From Branchiostoma floridae (lineage: Eukaryota; Chordata; Leptocardii; Amphioxiformes; Branchiostomatidae): DNA of 63,397 nucleotides. Shown here piece after piece: positions 8,901-17,711 of this stretch (positions within the stretch are counted from its first letter, which is position 1; each line of letters opens with the position of its first letter). Location: NCBI RefSeq assembly GCF_000003815.2, contig NC_049996.1:17495533-17558929 (forward strand), read 5' to 3'. Below the pieces are notes generated by a model. That model had not been told where the DNA came from. It made no database searches and saw only the letters and a list, made by a program, of their open reading frames with translations. A program made the translations under genes and the position numbers.

Positions 8901-11132
8901 GTTACAGTTCCTCTCCTTACCTCTCTGCCTGCCTGTGCCCCCCTCCCACTGCAGCTCCTGAGGTGGTGAACTATGAGACGGCTGGTCCGGCTGCTGACAT
9001 CTGGAGCGTGGGGGTCATCGCCTTCCTGTGGTGAGGGGAACTCTCTTAGTCTTACTCTCATGAACTCTGAACTATGGTGAACCTTAAACTTTGAAGTCTG
9101 AACTTGTGAGGGGAACTCTCTTACTCTCCTGAACTGTGAACTATGGTGAACCTTACACTTTGAACTATAAACTTGTGAGGCGAAACTCACTTACTCTCAC
9201 AAACTCTGATCTACATGTATGTTGATCTTAAACTCTGAACTTATGAGGGGAAACTCTTATACTCTCTGAACTCTGAACTATGGTGAACTTCTAACTTTGA
9301 ACTATGGTGAACTGCAAACTTTGAACTATTGAACTATGAGCTTGTGAGGGGAACTCTCTTATCTCTGACACACACAGTCTAAACTCTGCTAGAATTCAAG
9401 CTAGTTTGTGTGTGCCCACAGCCTGAGCTCAACTACTCGTTCCTAGGTGTTGTTGTAGTACCAACAGTTCTCTCTAGGGGGCACTGCAACATGACACATA
9501 ATATAGCCTGTGCCGAAACCTCCGTTTGTTTCCCCACAGCCTGCTGAGTGCCCACTCACTGGTCCTGGGTGCTGTAACAGTTGTAGTACCAACAGTTCTG
9601 CCTAGGGGGCGCTGCAACATGACACAATATAACCAAGGAGGTTTTACATACATCTTATATAAAATCTCCTTGATATATCTTGTGCTGAAAGCTCAGTTTG
9701 TTCCCAACAGCCTGAGGGCCCACTCCCCATTCTTTGGTGCTGTAACAGTTGTAGTACCAACAGTTCTGCCTAGGAGGCACTGCAACAGGACACACAACCT
9801 TTTTTGTTTCCCCACAGCCTAAGTGCCCACTCGCCGTTCCTGGGCGTCGGAGACCACCAGACCATCATGAAGGTGTCAAAGGGTCGCTATGACATCAGCC
9901 GCGCCTTCAACAACGCTACTCCGTACTGTCGGCAGTTCGTACAGGACTGTCTTGTGCTGTCACCAAGGTGAGCTGTCAATCCTGAAGTCTGAACACTGAA
10001 GCCTTTCAATCAGGGTATTGACACCTGCTAGTCATTCTGACACCTGTAAATTATAACTGTTGTGCTGGCACCTATCAATCATAGTTAAGATGGCTGCCAA
10101 TCATTCATTATAGTACTGGCAGCTGGCAGTCATAGCATTGATAGAGGCAGTGACTGCAGACTGTTTGCGTTCCATAGTCTGACCCCCTGAAATGCTAGTG
10201 GTTTGTCCCTAACCATTTCTTTGCACAGTGGCCACAGGCCATCTGCGATCCACAGTGTGCCACCCCCCCCCCCCAAAAAAAAACTCTAGTAGTATGTCCC
10301 TAACCTTTTCTCCCTCGCGCAGTGACCACAGGCTGTCTGCATTCCAGTGTGTCCCCCCAAACTCTAGTGGTATGAACCCTTACTCTTTTTTCTCGCGCAG
10401 TGACCGTAGGCCGTCTGCAATCTGTACAGTAGCCCTACTTCCCCTGAAACTCTAGTGGTATGTCCCTAACTGTCTGTTTTTTTCTCTCGCAGTGACCGTA
10501 GGCCGTCTGCGTTCTACCTGCTCAACCACGATTGGCTGATCAACACTCCGGAGCGGAGAAAACACCGTCAGGCCGCCGTCTTCCCATCCGCCAAACTGAA
10601 GGTTTGTTTGTTTGTTTGTTTGTTTGTTTGTTTGTTTGTTTATTAGGAATCTCCATTAGTTCAATACATAAAACTATTCTTCCTGGAGTCCTCTACATGC
10701 AAACCAATAAAATACAACACAATAAATTACACATAAACATGCAATGTCAATCAATGACTTACTGACAGATTAGACTTATGTCGGGTGTCGCTCCTCCCAT
10801 GCCACCCGAACCAATAATTAGCTTTAATCAATAACATTATTGATCCTATTATTTCATTCATTGATGGCCTGAGTAATCATATGTTGGGTTTTCTAGAGGT
10901 CAGAGGTCATGCATTTTTTTTTACAGAAGTCTATCAAAATTTTACCACCATGACATAATTGGACAGGTTTTATGTTTATGAGTCTTTGTCCAACTCCAAA
11001 TTTTTTCTTTAAACACAGGCGTACGCAGAGGACTACCGACAGAGGCGGGCGGCGCTCACCACCAAGGAAAAGATTGAGATCAGACCCTACAAACACCGGC
11101 CAGAGACCTTCCACAGACTACACCACAGATAG
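830..11132 (+). CDS. Giant muscle-type kinase, SPEG/obscurin group (3' part of gene)
   Basis: Exons by frame and GT-AG: 830-1008, 1475-1577, 2076-2261, 2824-2936, 3351-3459, 4206-4384, 4717-4848, 5740-5904, 6405-6535, 8177-8345, 8955-9030, 9818-9967, 10493-10601, 11019-11132 (TAG). Order of domains: basic/Ser-rich linkers, one Ig, one FN3, a protein kinase with catalytic HLD..KPDN and DFG, then about 50 tail residues. An Ig-FN3-kinase carboxyl end is characteristic of SPEG, obscurin/UNC-89 and Trio/Kalirin. The post-kinase tail and the wording around the N-lobe Lys (VKVIP.. LREYEAL) fit the C-terminal kinase of SPEG/obscurin best; these are sarcomere/junctional-membrane scaffolds in vertebrate muscle. 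The 5' part lies left of the window. Exons between 5904 and 6405 and between 6535 and 8177 (end of N-lobe, hinge) are missing, probably in the two N gaps. One frameshift lies in exon 6405-6535. The exact family member is uncertain. Confidence 0.75.
2262..2690 (+). repeat. Tandem copies of exon 3' edge plus splice donor (about 51-bp unit)
   Basis: Directly after the donor at 2262, the last ~35 bases of exon 2076-2261 and its GTAAGGGTCATGTCAGGA donor flank recur eight times with a period near 51 bp. Most copies keep an intact AG|GTAAGG donor; one has GTTAAG and one has ATGTAAG. The copies form a 125-codon open frame that is an artefact of the repeat. A related fragment sits after the kinase exon at 8345. 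Confidence 0.85.
3351..4384 (+). CDS. Ig (I-set) domain exons of the kinase gene
   Basis: Exons 3351-3459 and 4206-4384 join in phase (TG|G giving the core Trp). The first has the B-strand Cys (VLLTCLPAG) and C-strand Trp (PTVQW). The second has the E/F-strand LHIPQVQLGRDVGVFTCTASN containing the second Cys, followed by a G-strand. The domain is about 95 residues, normal for I-set Ig. In SPEG/obscurin proteins such an Ig immediately precedes FN3 and kinase, as here. The intron between the halves holds a tandem array of the first exon's 3' edge. Confidence 0.85.
3460..3805 (+). repeat. Copies of Ig exon 3' edge and donor with TCTG/TG microsatellite
   Basis: After the donor at 3460, the block 'cagcccccagccgactgta' followed by a GTRYGTA-type donor and a (TCTG)n/(TG)n run recurs three to four times (near 3520, 3622, 3706, 3786). 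The early copies keep a donor-like GTACGTAA or GTATGTAC. The tract lies wholly inside the intron between the two Ig exons. Bases 3806-4205 show no other recognisable feature. Confidence 0.75.
4440..4575 (+). repeat. Two decayed copies of the second Ig exon's 3' edge
   Basis: At 4449-4500 and again at 4532-4573 the intron repeats, with substitutions, the end of exon 4206-4384 (GGGATGTGGGTGTGTTCACC... AGTAACAARCTGGG). Neither copy has an obvious good acceptor, so they look like decayed duplications rather than exons. Confidence 0.65.
4717..5904 (+). CDS. Fibronectin type III exons of the kinase gene
   Basis: Exons 4717-4848 and 5740-5904 are both phase 1-1 and give one FN3 module. It starts GPPGKPNP, has the conserved core Trp in VVAWEPP, continues LSYILQYRKEG, and ends with VEGLEPGKSYRFRVACGNRAG, the classic 'L-x-P-x-x-x-Y-x-F-R-V-x-A-x-N-x-x-G' strand F-G signature. 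FN3 between Ig and kinase is the standard arrangement in SPEG, obscurin, Trio and myosin light chain kinases. The second exon is preceded by four exact-period partial copies of itself. Confidence 0.85.
5285..5739 (+). repeat. Four 103-bp copies of acceptor + 5' edge of the FN3 exon
   Basis: Exon-equivalent starts lie at 5328, 5431, 5534 and 5637, each exactly 103 bp apart; the real exon starts at 5740. Each copy has a pyrimidine tract, AG, about 70 bases of exon-like sequence in the correct frame, then GGC TAA where the real exon reads GGC AAG. Using a copy as an exon would therefore bring in a stop codon. Divergence between copies is a few percent. Confidence 0.9.
5985..6033 (-). mobile_element. 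Truncated copy of the TAGCCTGACTAAA short TIR element
   Basis: Read on the minus strand this begins TAGCCTGACTAAATCA and continues with GCCCCTAGAGG. It resembles the start of the 108-bp element at 6677-6784. Only one end is present. Bases 6034-6266 otherwise hold nothing recognisable. Confidence 0.4.
6267..6366. other. Assembly gap (100 N)
   Basis: Exactly 100 N, preceded by a poly-C run. Exactly 100 N normally marks a gap of unknown size. The exon joining FN3 to the kinase glycine-rich loop (needed because the phase-1 FN3 end cannot join the phase-2 start at 6405) probably lies here. Confidence 0.95.
6405..6535 (+). CDS. Kinase N-lobe exon with a one-base frameshift
   Basis: After the acceptor CCCACAG the frame reads GRYAVVKKC, the end of the glycine-rich loop and strand beta2. 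It then breaks after KEYV: the following KVIPITPVNKLEKLREYEAL, containing the beta3 lysine and helix C start, is in another frame. One base is missing near 6465-6470. The exon ends at a good AG|GTGAGT donor. The break could be a sequencing error, a strain allele or genuine damage; neighbouring exons are intact, which favours error or a recent allele. Confidence 0.75.
6536..6676 (+). repeat. Short tandem repeat downstream of the N-lobe exon
   Basis: A unit of about 37 bp (CTTTCTATTAYAAAACTCAAG plus TACGCTCTTACC) is repeated about four times, resumes at 7256-7300 after the nested insertions, and does not match exon sequence. Confidence 0.7.
6677..6784. mobile_element. 108-bp TIR element with 9-bp target duplication
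   Basis: Starts TAGCCTGACTAAA and ends ACACAGGCTA, so the ends are inverted (TAGCCTG). It is flanked by GCTCTTACC at 6668-6676 and 6785-6793. The flank is itself part of the local tandem repeat, so the 9-bp duplication is suggestive rather than proven. Confidence 0.5.
6794..7256 (-). mobile_element. tRNA-derived SINE, minus strand
   Basis: Read on the minus strand from 7256: a tRNA-like head with A-box-like TAGCACAGTGGTAG and a perfect B box GGTTCGAATCC, then about 400 bases of body, ending in a T-run on the plus strand at 6795-6810, i.e. a poly-A tail. It lacks an intact cloverleaf acceptor stem, so it is not a functional tRNA gene. It lies in the kinase-gene intron. Confidence 0.7.
7619..7912. 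other. Assembly gap (294 N)
   Basis: A sized gap, followed by a GAGGGA-rich simple repeat (7913-7972). At least one kinase exon (end of N-lobe, hinge, helix D/E) is expected between 6535 and 8177 and is not visible; it may be here. Bases 7257-7618 and 7973-8176 show no coding signal. Confidence 0.95.
8177..9967 (+). CDS. Kinase catalytic-core exons
   Basis: Exons 8177-8345, 8955-9030 and 9818-9967. The first gives ALHYLHTQKIVHLDVKPDN (catalytic Asp in HLD, Lys, Asn) and LTDFGCAR (metal-binding DFG), ending STPEFV. The second gives APEVVNYETAGPAADIWSVG, the APE and helix-F Asp-Trp motifs. The third gives SAHSPFLG, the G-helix. All residues for phosphotransfer are present, so the domain is predicted active, whereas the vertebrate SPEG/obscurin C-terminal kinases have altered DFG/HRD wording. 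Phases 1 and 2 match across the junctions; FLC is created by the TG|C join of the last two exons. Confidence 0.85.
8346..8466 (+). repeat. Chimeric copy: donor repeat from 2.3 kb plus kinase exon 3' edge
   Basis: Immediately after the donor at 8346 comes GGTTACCATGGTAACCAGGTAAGG, related to the 2262-2690 unit. A deleted copy of the preceding exon's last ~60 bases follows (GGACGTGAGGCTCACCGACT ... CCTGAGTTTGTGG) with its own GTATGT donor at about 8463. Two exon-edge duplications from sites 6 kb apart are thus joined. Confidence 0.75.
8540..8790 (+). mobile_element. tRNA-derived SINE relic, plus strand
   Basis: A head with A-box-like GTTACAGTGTTAGGCC and B-box-like GGTTCAAATC spaced about 30 bases apart, followed by a conserved-looking body. 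The 5' stem is incomplete. It lies in the intron between kinase exons. Confidence 0.5.
9031..9370 (+). repeat. Repeats of donor flank GTGAGGGGAACTCTCTTA
   Basis: The donor of exon 8955-9030 (TG|GTGAGGGGAAC) and about 60 bases of following intron (GAACTATGGTGAACCTTAAA) recur four to five times with decay. Each retains TTGTGAGGGG or TTATGAGGGG, i.e. donor-like sequence. Confidence 0.7.
9410..9817 (+). repeat. Three copies of acceptor + 5' edge of exon 9818
   Basis: CCCACAG/CCAACAG followed by exon-like CCTGAG(T)GCCCACTC occurs at about 9418, 9538 and 9707 before the real exon at 9818. Each copy is followed by a shared stretch containing GTAGTACCAACAGTTCT, also found once at about 2760. A short AAGGAGG/CCTCCTT foldback is inserted at 9643-9680. 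Confidence 0.8.
10145..10492 (+). repeat. Four copies of acceptor + 5' edge of exon 10493
   Basis: Copies of GCAGTGACCGTAGGCCGTCT, with substitutions, begin at about 10148, 10229, 10321 and 10402 before the real exon at 10493. The spacing is about 80-92 bp. The intervening sequence repeats a 'TCTAGTGGTATGTCCCTAAC' stretch. Confidence 0.8.
10493..11132 (+). CDS. Kinase C-lobe end and C-terminal tail exons
   Basis: Exon 10493-10601 gives SDRRPSAFYLLNHDWLI, the helix H-I Arg and final helix of the kinase fold, then a basic stretch. Exon 11019-11132 adds AYAEDYRQRRAALTTKEK and a His/Arg-rich end terminated by TAG at 11130. A short basic tail right after the kinase is seen in SPEG and obscurin. 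The last ~40 coding bases with the stop codon are tandemly repeated just downstream. Confidence 0.8.
10602..10642 (+). repeat. (GTTT)n microsatellite at a splice donor
   Basis: About nine GTTT units begin at the exon boundary itself, so the donor reads AAG|GTTTGT and several equivalent GTTTGT sites follow. Bases 10643-11018 are intron without other features. Confidence 0.85.
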
Positions 11133-11410
11133 CTGGGGCAGAAAAAACACCGGCCAGAGACCTTCCACAGACTACATCACAGATAGCTGGGGCAGAAAAA
11201 CGCCGGCTAGAGACCTTCCACAGACTACACCACAGATAGCTGGGGCAGAACAAACGCCGGCCAGAGACCTTCCACAGACTACACCACAGATAGCTGGGGC
11301 AGAAAAACGCCGGCTAGAGACCTTCCACAGTCCAAAACACAGATAGCTGGGGCAGAACAAACACCAGTCAGAGACCTTCCCAACACTGGCCAGAGATCAC
11401 AGACAGCTGG
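11095..11410 (+). repeat. Tandem copies of the C-terminal coding end with stop codon
   Basis: A ~60-bp unit (ACCGGCCAGAGACCTTCCAC ... CACAGATAGCTGGGGCAGA) occurs about five times starting with the real coding end, then decays. Each copy holds the TAG. It forms the beginning of the 3' UTR. Confidence 0.85.
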
Positions 11411-12199
11411 GGCAGAAATCCTATAGCACTGTGGTGCCCAAGTATTCATGCAAATTTTCGGAATTTGTACAAATTTTACGGAATTTATACAAAATTTAAG
11501 GCATACGTACGGACTCCGTAAATCATACAATCCACTGCTAAGAAACATATTGGCCACATTTTGCGGAATTCAAATGATCCAACACTAGGATACATGCTAG
11601 TTTTCAGGATACACACAACCCATACTGCTATCTATGAATATGAATTCTGCAAAATCAATATGAATTCCTAAAATTTGTATGAATATTCAGGCACCGGTAG
11701 CCTTTATATCCTCACCTGTTGCCTTAAACTATACAGAGACATACAGCAAAAAGGGAGTAAATTACATATCTAGTAAAAATGTTCTCTTAACACTGGACTG
11801 TTCCATTTCACTGCCACCAGAGGGGTGTTTTATAAGGAAGAACAAGCTGGTCGGTTTCCATAGTTACGATCATCTAGGATGTCTGATTTCGATGTTTTGT
11901 AAATTTTGTACATTCTTTGCAGTTTCCAGAGATTGCTGGCAGGAGTGATCATGACTTGACGTGTTGTTTATTTATTTCTTTATTTATTTATTTATTTGTC
12001 ATCTAAAGTTGGTAGAGCGTAGATGATCTTATGTACAGGTTTACATGGAACTTAGCTTGACCTATGTTTATTTAAGTGTGGATCAGATCTCTGCACAGGG
12101 TTCACACCTGTATGTACACATGTGTCACACCTCTATCTGCACACCTGTGTGTGTCACATGTACACCTGTGTGACTGTCACACCTGTATCAAAACTGTAT
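11411..12199. other. Probable 3' UTR / intergenic, no gene seen
   Basis: AT-rich with repeated GGAATTTRTACAAAATT motifs at 11455-11500, an ATTT run at 11965-12000 and ACACCTGTRT repeats at 12100-12200. No convincing polyadenylation signal or coding region was seen. Confidence 0.4.
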
Positions 12200-12560
12200 A
12201 TCACATGTACACCTGTGTCACCTGAAGACACATACAATCCCAAGAAGTTGTTTGAATTTGCAGATGACACAACAATTTGTACAGTTAAGGCAAAAGTAAC
12301 AGAAACCAAGTTTTAAACTTTTTGTGTGGACAGCTGCCGTCATATTGGTGGAGTAGCTAGATCCAAGATGGCCACCAGTATTTGGGGACAAACAGAAAAT
12401 TTGAGGATACTTAAGTTAAGAAACAAAGTTTCTTATCACATAGTCTTGAAGACTGGCAACTCAAACACAAAGGTGTTGAGATGAATGCAGGTGGACAATG
12501 TGGAACATCTTGAGTACCTGTATGTTGGCTTGGTATACAATGTAAATCTTTAAAAAGCAC
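12200..12560 (+). mobile_element. Decayed LINE reverse-transcriptase fragment
   Basis: A short frame reads FEFADDTTICTVKAK, resembling RT catalytic motif C (F/Y-x-DD). About 200 bases later another frame reads QVDNVEHLEYLYVG, resembling the 'KYLG' region that follows it. Stops and frame changes separate them, so it is a relic. Family not assigned. Confidence 0.4.
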
Positions 12561-14489
12561 TTATAATATATGGTGGAAACTGAGTTACATTATGGCCAGT
12601 CCTGTTGGATCTTACTAAAAGAATGACTACACTTCAAGCCTCCTAGTACAGTAGCACCCTTGCCCTGTGCAGAGATCTACCAGTCTTCCCCTGCTTGTTA
12701 ATTATTGCAACTATTCTCCTGGAAGTGAGAAAATGCTGCTACGTTACTGTTATGGTATTAGGCTGGGTTATGGCATACCAAGTGACAGTATTTTTACAAT
12801 GGTCTTTCTTTTGAAAATGATTCTTTGGATTGTTCCATTTGCAAGCTTAGGGGGCGGGGGCAGAAGGAGCCCCAAAACTTGTTTGTTCCTAATTATCTAA
12901 AAGTTGTATCAACTCAGTCTATATTAGTTCTATATAATCTCCTAAAAATCTATTCCCTCAATTTCATGTGTCTGTTACTTCTAAGCTTACAAATGGAATA
13001 TTGTAAGGATCTAAAAAAATCATATATTTTGCTGACTAGATTTTCTATGACATTGTTAAGACAATGGATCGTGTAAGGCCAGACCAATTCATTTCCTTGG
13101 TTCTTTGTCATTCTATTATAACAGAAACTTGGGAGGAGAAAAACTGTGAATCTTTGCATACAGACTCATGTTGGTTGCCACATTTCTTTTCTTTAAATAA
13201 TTATATTTCAGAACCAAGGAATAGAATTGGTGAGGCCAGAAATTGGCATGGAATTTTCTGACAAAAATGGGAATTGGGCAAGGCAAGGAGAAGGCATGTG
13301 TGTGCGAAACTGCAAATGTGGCGTGTTCTGAGATTAAAGCCAGGCTTTATGACAATACCAACTGCGTAATGTTCATGACGCTGTGCTTACATAACAAATA
13401 ATATACTAACCTGAGTTCCAACCACCCTACTCTCAAGCCAGGCTTGCCATTTTTATTCATGAATGGACAGTTGAAAAGTCATTGCTTCCAGTTCATTCAT
13501 ATCATAGTATGCCTTCTCAAATCTTCTATGTTGCTCTAGTAATTTTCTGCAAAAGTTCCCCAAACCAAGAAATTCAATCATGGAGGCCTTGGTGGTGCTT
13601 ATTTACACCTGCAGTTCCTTTACTTGTAGCTATGAGGCGCTTTTTGATGATTACTACTAGTACCCCTTGTGTGTGGAAAGTTGTAAAATACTAATGTTTA
13701 GAGCACAAAAACAAATGTTTTCATGTATCAATTCTGTTTCTAACATTGTGTAATTCTCTATTTCTCAAGTTTCAACGTTTGATCATAATTTACAACGTAG
13801 TAAACAGTAATGAAGAAACCTGGTTTAGAATGAAACTAGAAGTTGTGGCATTGTATTTTGGGATGTAAATAAAAGTACATAGGAGTTTGGTATGGTAGCC
13901 ATGGTAATGCTGGAGCTGGAAATGCTGATTTTGTGAGACTGATTCGAAGAGAGGAACAACTTGTTAGACGTGGATTCTGTGATTATGAAGAAGAAAATCA
14001 AACATTTAAGTCTTGGTCTTATACTATGGCTCCTGGGTTGTTTTTTTTTTCTTTTTCCAGAAACTGTCTAAAGTTAATTACGTTATCTATAGCAAGACTT
14101 CAGGGGTAACATGTTCAGGGGATGACTTAGGCATTTCATTTAGCTCTTCTGCTCTGTAGAAGCTAAATCTGTAAATGCATTTTTAGTTCAAGAAGAAAGT
14201 TCAATGGGTACTGTGGGGACGGGGGGGTCCCATTCTTATTCATTAGTTACAAGTGTGTTGGGTTCTTCAACATGTTTGAGGGGTGATGCTCATGAAACTC
14301 CATGTCCCTTCAGAAGACTCAACATTTGTCCAAAAAGAGTTGGGTCCTTTCATACTCATACTGATGGATCAAATAAAGGAGGATAAAAAAACTCCTTGAT
14401 CAAATAAATCTGTGGACGTGGACGGGTATGCATTTTTAAATGTTTAGTTTAAAACCTGGTGTGTTACGTCATAAGGCAAAACAAACTAC
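12561..14489. other. Intergenic stretch, nothing recognised
   Basis: AT-rich unique-looking sequence with only short unsupported open frames. A short AAGGAGG...CTCCTT foldback lies at 14370-14395. Confidence 0.4.
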
Positions 14490-14830
14490 CTTTTTTCCTA
14501 CTTACTTACTTACTTATCCTCTTCGTCCCTGGTGAGACATAAGGCTATGACCTTCTTCCTCCAACTGGGTCGGTCCTGTGCTGCTGTCTGTGCTGACTGC
14601 CAGGAGAGGCCCATGGACACCAGGTCATCTGACACTGATATAAATGACATATAAGACTCAATGATGAATCCACCAACCTCTGCCCACTGGGTCCACGACA
14701 CTTGGCCCATACAATCAGCACCAGGGTTATCAGATTCAGAGTGCAAATACTCATCAAAGCCGACCTCTGACCATCCTCAGCCACAAGTTCAACTTCAAGT
14801 TTGTCTGAAAAGCGAAGACTGACATACAAG
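14490..14830 (-). mobile_element. 3' end of a LINE, minus strand, with (TAAG)n tail
   Basis: On the minus strand the frame ends AQDRPSWRKKVIALCLTRDEEDK, a terminus typical of non-LTR retrotransposon polyproteins, followed by a stop and a TAAG repeat (plus-strand CTTACTTACTTACTTA at 14500-14515). Upstream it soon goes out of frame. It is a 5'-truncated insertion. Confidence 0.55.
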
Positions 14831-15229
14831 GTAGCTAACTTGACAGGAGTACGGCTCGAAAGTCCCGTGCTTTTCCCGAAAAACGCGGAAAATCTTCACA
14901 ATGTCCTTCATCTTAGATGGAGAAACGCAGATAATATTAAAAGAGTGAAAGGTCAAAGTTGAGAGATCGTCTGCCTGAATCATCGCATCGTGTAGCAGTA
15001 TGTCAGTTACACTCAGATTGTTCGGTAGTTATAATCTATAAGATTCAAATGTTTTGCTGTACAGAAACGTGCTAAAAGACCATTGACTGCACCGCATGTG
15101 GAAGGTTCAACAGAAGCTACTAATAGAGTTGATTCTTATGCGATTTTGTATAAAATTGCATTTATGCCAAATCTCGCTAGGAGACAAACAGCCTGTTAAC
15201 ATACACCCAAATGATCATTTGGGACAATG

Positions 15230-15700
15230 ATCTAACTGTCCAAACTCTCAGTCAAGCGCCACTTAACTAGTCTCAGACTTGGGATGTGCTACACTCAAAA
15301 ATAGAAGAGCAGCCAACAAACTTACAATTCTCCAGAAATCTAGACAAAGTCTCCTAGCCCTGCCGGTTGACTCCTATCAAGGAGGTTGAAACCTTTCAAC
15401 CTCCTTGCTCCTATTTGCAGCTCAACCCAAGGCAATCTCGACGTAACCAACGAAACTCATATAAACTCATTAAGACCAATAAAGATTGTCTCAAATACTC
15501 GTATTTCCCAAGAACCACTGCCTACTGGAATAGTCTACCATATTCAACAACCCTTCAAACAGACCCCGTTAAGTTCAAGGAAGAGGTGTTACAACACCTG
15601 AGGAACGGCCAATAAGACAGCAGTACTGCGCACTGGGTGGATTGCCCCAACATCACAAGGGGTGTTACCCAGTAACCATACAAGAACAAGAACAAGGACA
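15230..15700 (+). mobile_element. 3' end of a CR1/jockey-like LINE, plus strand
   Basis: A preceding frame gives RRAANKLTILQKSRQSLLAL. The terminal frame then gives LNPRQSRRNQRNSYKLIKTN and RTTAYWNSLPY, with TDPVKFKEEVLQHL before the stop at 15615. This is the usual carboxyl end of such RT proteins. It is followed by an ACAAGA-type repeat (15682-15700). It is 5' truncated and frame-shifted. Bases 14831-15229 hold nothing recognised. Confidence 0.6.
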
Positions 15701-16029
15701 TGATTTGTACAATATATAACTGAAACAATGTGCAAACTGACAGCGTTTACGGCGTTTTGATATGTTTGACAATACCTACAAAGAATCCTACAAATCGTGG
15801 GATTCCCAGAACTTCTCGTCTTAGCATTCTGTGACCAAGGTCGACGGAGTTGTTAATTGACCGAAACCGAAACTAGAGGGTAAGTCCCTATAATCTAATC
15901 CAGTGTTGGAAAAAAGTTTAGCAATTTCTATAACACTTCTCGTCGTCCGATCGATTTTCATGCTGTGACGCCGGACAAAAGTAGCCTCCTTCACCGGCCA
16001 CTCTGCGGGCATTGGCGTAAGTTGTGTGT

Positions 16030-16365
16030 GACGGCGATTATTCATAACCGGGAAGGTTCTGATGCCGGGAAAGGAATATAAAACTAGTTCACCTTTATCC
16101 GGTAACCTATCACCGTTGTTTTTCAAAGCAGGATATTTAGGTACATCAAGCCGATGGGTAGTAGTTTTAGACTGCAATATACTGAAAATATTGCAATTTG
16201 AAACCAACGTCCGTCAGTGTGATATCTCCGACGACCTTGTTTTTAAAAGCAACGGATATAGGTTACCCAACGGATAAAAGTGAACTAGCTTTATATGCGT
16301 GTAGCTTCATTCTCGGCATTAGAACATTCCCGGTTGAAAATCGCCGAAAAACAAAACAAAGACAT
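16030..16365. repeat. Foldback repeat with a conserved reading frame
   Basis: Arm 16030-16150 (minus) and arm 16225-16365 (plus) are diverged inverted copies. Read in matching frames both give a peptide like 'K-x-E-L-x-L-Y ... G-I-R-T-F-P-V-x-N-R-R'. The spacer has a hairpin TGCAATAT/ATATTGCA (16172-16197). A third partial copy begins right after the gap at 38398. Whether the peptide is a coding remnant is unknown. Confidence 0.5.
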
Positions 16366-16504
16366 CTCATGTCTTGGTTGGCGGATTTATTATGAAGAAA
16401 CACATAATACGTTATAAGATTAAAACAAAACAAAAACTGTCTAAGAAAATAGAAGAAAGCTTCAGAAGAAGGAAATATAAAAGAATAAAAAAAATTAAAA
16501 AGTT

Positions 16505-16775
16505 AAAGTTTGCCCATGCATCTACAGACGCGTAGGGTGGCGCCCATCCCCACTTCGAAGCCCTTGGGCCACACATGTGCAAGTCACTACAGCAGGGGGC
16601 TGGCCCGCTGGTAATGATGTGTGTTTAACTTCCATACTCTTCCTCATTAGTGCTGAGTGGCAGAGAAAGCAGCATGTAGCATTTTTAGAGTCTTTGGTAT
16701 GACTCGGCCGGGGATCGAACTCACGACCTACCGAATGCAAGGCGAACACTCTACCCACTAGGCCATTGCACCGGT
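16505..16775 (-). mobile_element. tRNA-derived SINE, minus strand
   Basis: The minus strand from 16775 reads a tRNA-like head: A-box-like TGGCCTAGTGGGTAGAG and B box GTTCGATCC (within GAGTTCGATCCCC). About 200 bases of body follow. There is no closed acceptor stem, so it is a SINE rather than a gene. Confidence 0.65.
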
Positions 16776-17711
16776 AAAAATATTAAAAAAATATAAAACC
16801 GGTAAAATATAAAAAAATCATTAAAAAAAAAATCATTAAAAAAATTTTTTTTTAAATCGTTATAACTATATCATAGAAAATTTGAAAAAGTGTAAAAGTG
16901 TTAAAAGTACTAGTTTGATATCAACTTTATATGTTACGTATACATGTACATGTAGGGCAACTTACGGAAGACGTTGTACATTTCAATAACGTTAACTTTT
17001 CTACACTCCATCCTTCCAACCTACACACCTCTTAGAACATCTATAGCTATAAGTTAAATGTATCTAACAAACTTAAAGGTTTTCATACTACAGTCGATAA
17101 TAATGGCATCAACTAATAGTAAATATTATTGATATTATAGTTAATATCATCAGTACTACAGTTAAGATGGAGCCAGCTATCAAACTGAATGTCTTAAATG
17201 GATCACAAAAGAACCTACAAGCGGTATAGAATAAAAAGAAGAAAAACAAATTTGCGGAAGTACATTTGCAAGTATGGTTATAGAAATATGCAAAAGACAA
17301 CGAGTCGTTAAAATAGAGTAAAAACTGCTTCAACGATCTCAGGTCGCTGAAGATTCTTGTCTATTTGCACACGTCTCTAATCCTTTGCACACGTCCCCAA
17401 TAATTCCCGAAACGTTCCGTCGTAAAACTACGTTTTAACGTCCTGTTTTGAGGGCACCCACGAATATAGGGTTTCAGAATGACAATTTCGAAGCAATCTG
17501 AAAGTTAGAGGTCATCATATTTCTGAGTAAAATGTCCTCCAAAATGCATTCATTAGAAGCAACTCACAAACTTTCGTCCGTCATCTGCGTCTCTTCGACG
17601 CATTGATAATTGTTCCTTTCCTAATAGTAATGGCATGGCTGAAATATTCCTTTTGACAAGACAAGGAATGCGATCCAAGTTTAGTTTGTTTCTTGACTTT
17701 TCTTCAGGCAC
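16776..17711. other. AT-rich intergenic / 3' flank of zinc-finger gene
   Basis: Poly-A/T-rich tract at 16776-16860, then unique sequence. No coding or RNA gene signal. It presumably includes the 3' UTR of the minus-strand zinc-finger gene. Confidence 0.4.

Noticed and set aside
16680-16775. Possible tRNA gene on the minus strand
   Set aside because: Same reasoning: tRNA-like promoter of a SINE without a closed cloverleaf.
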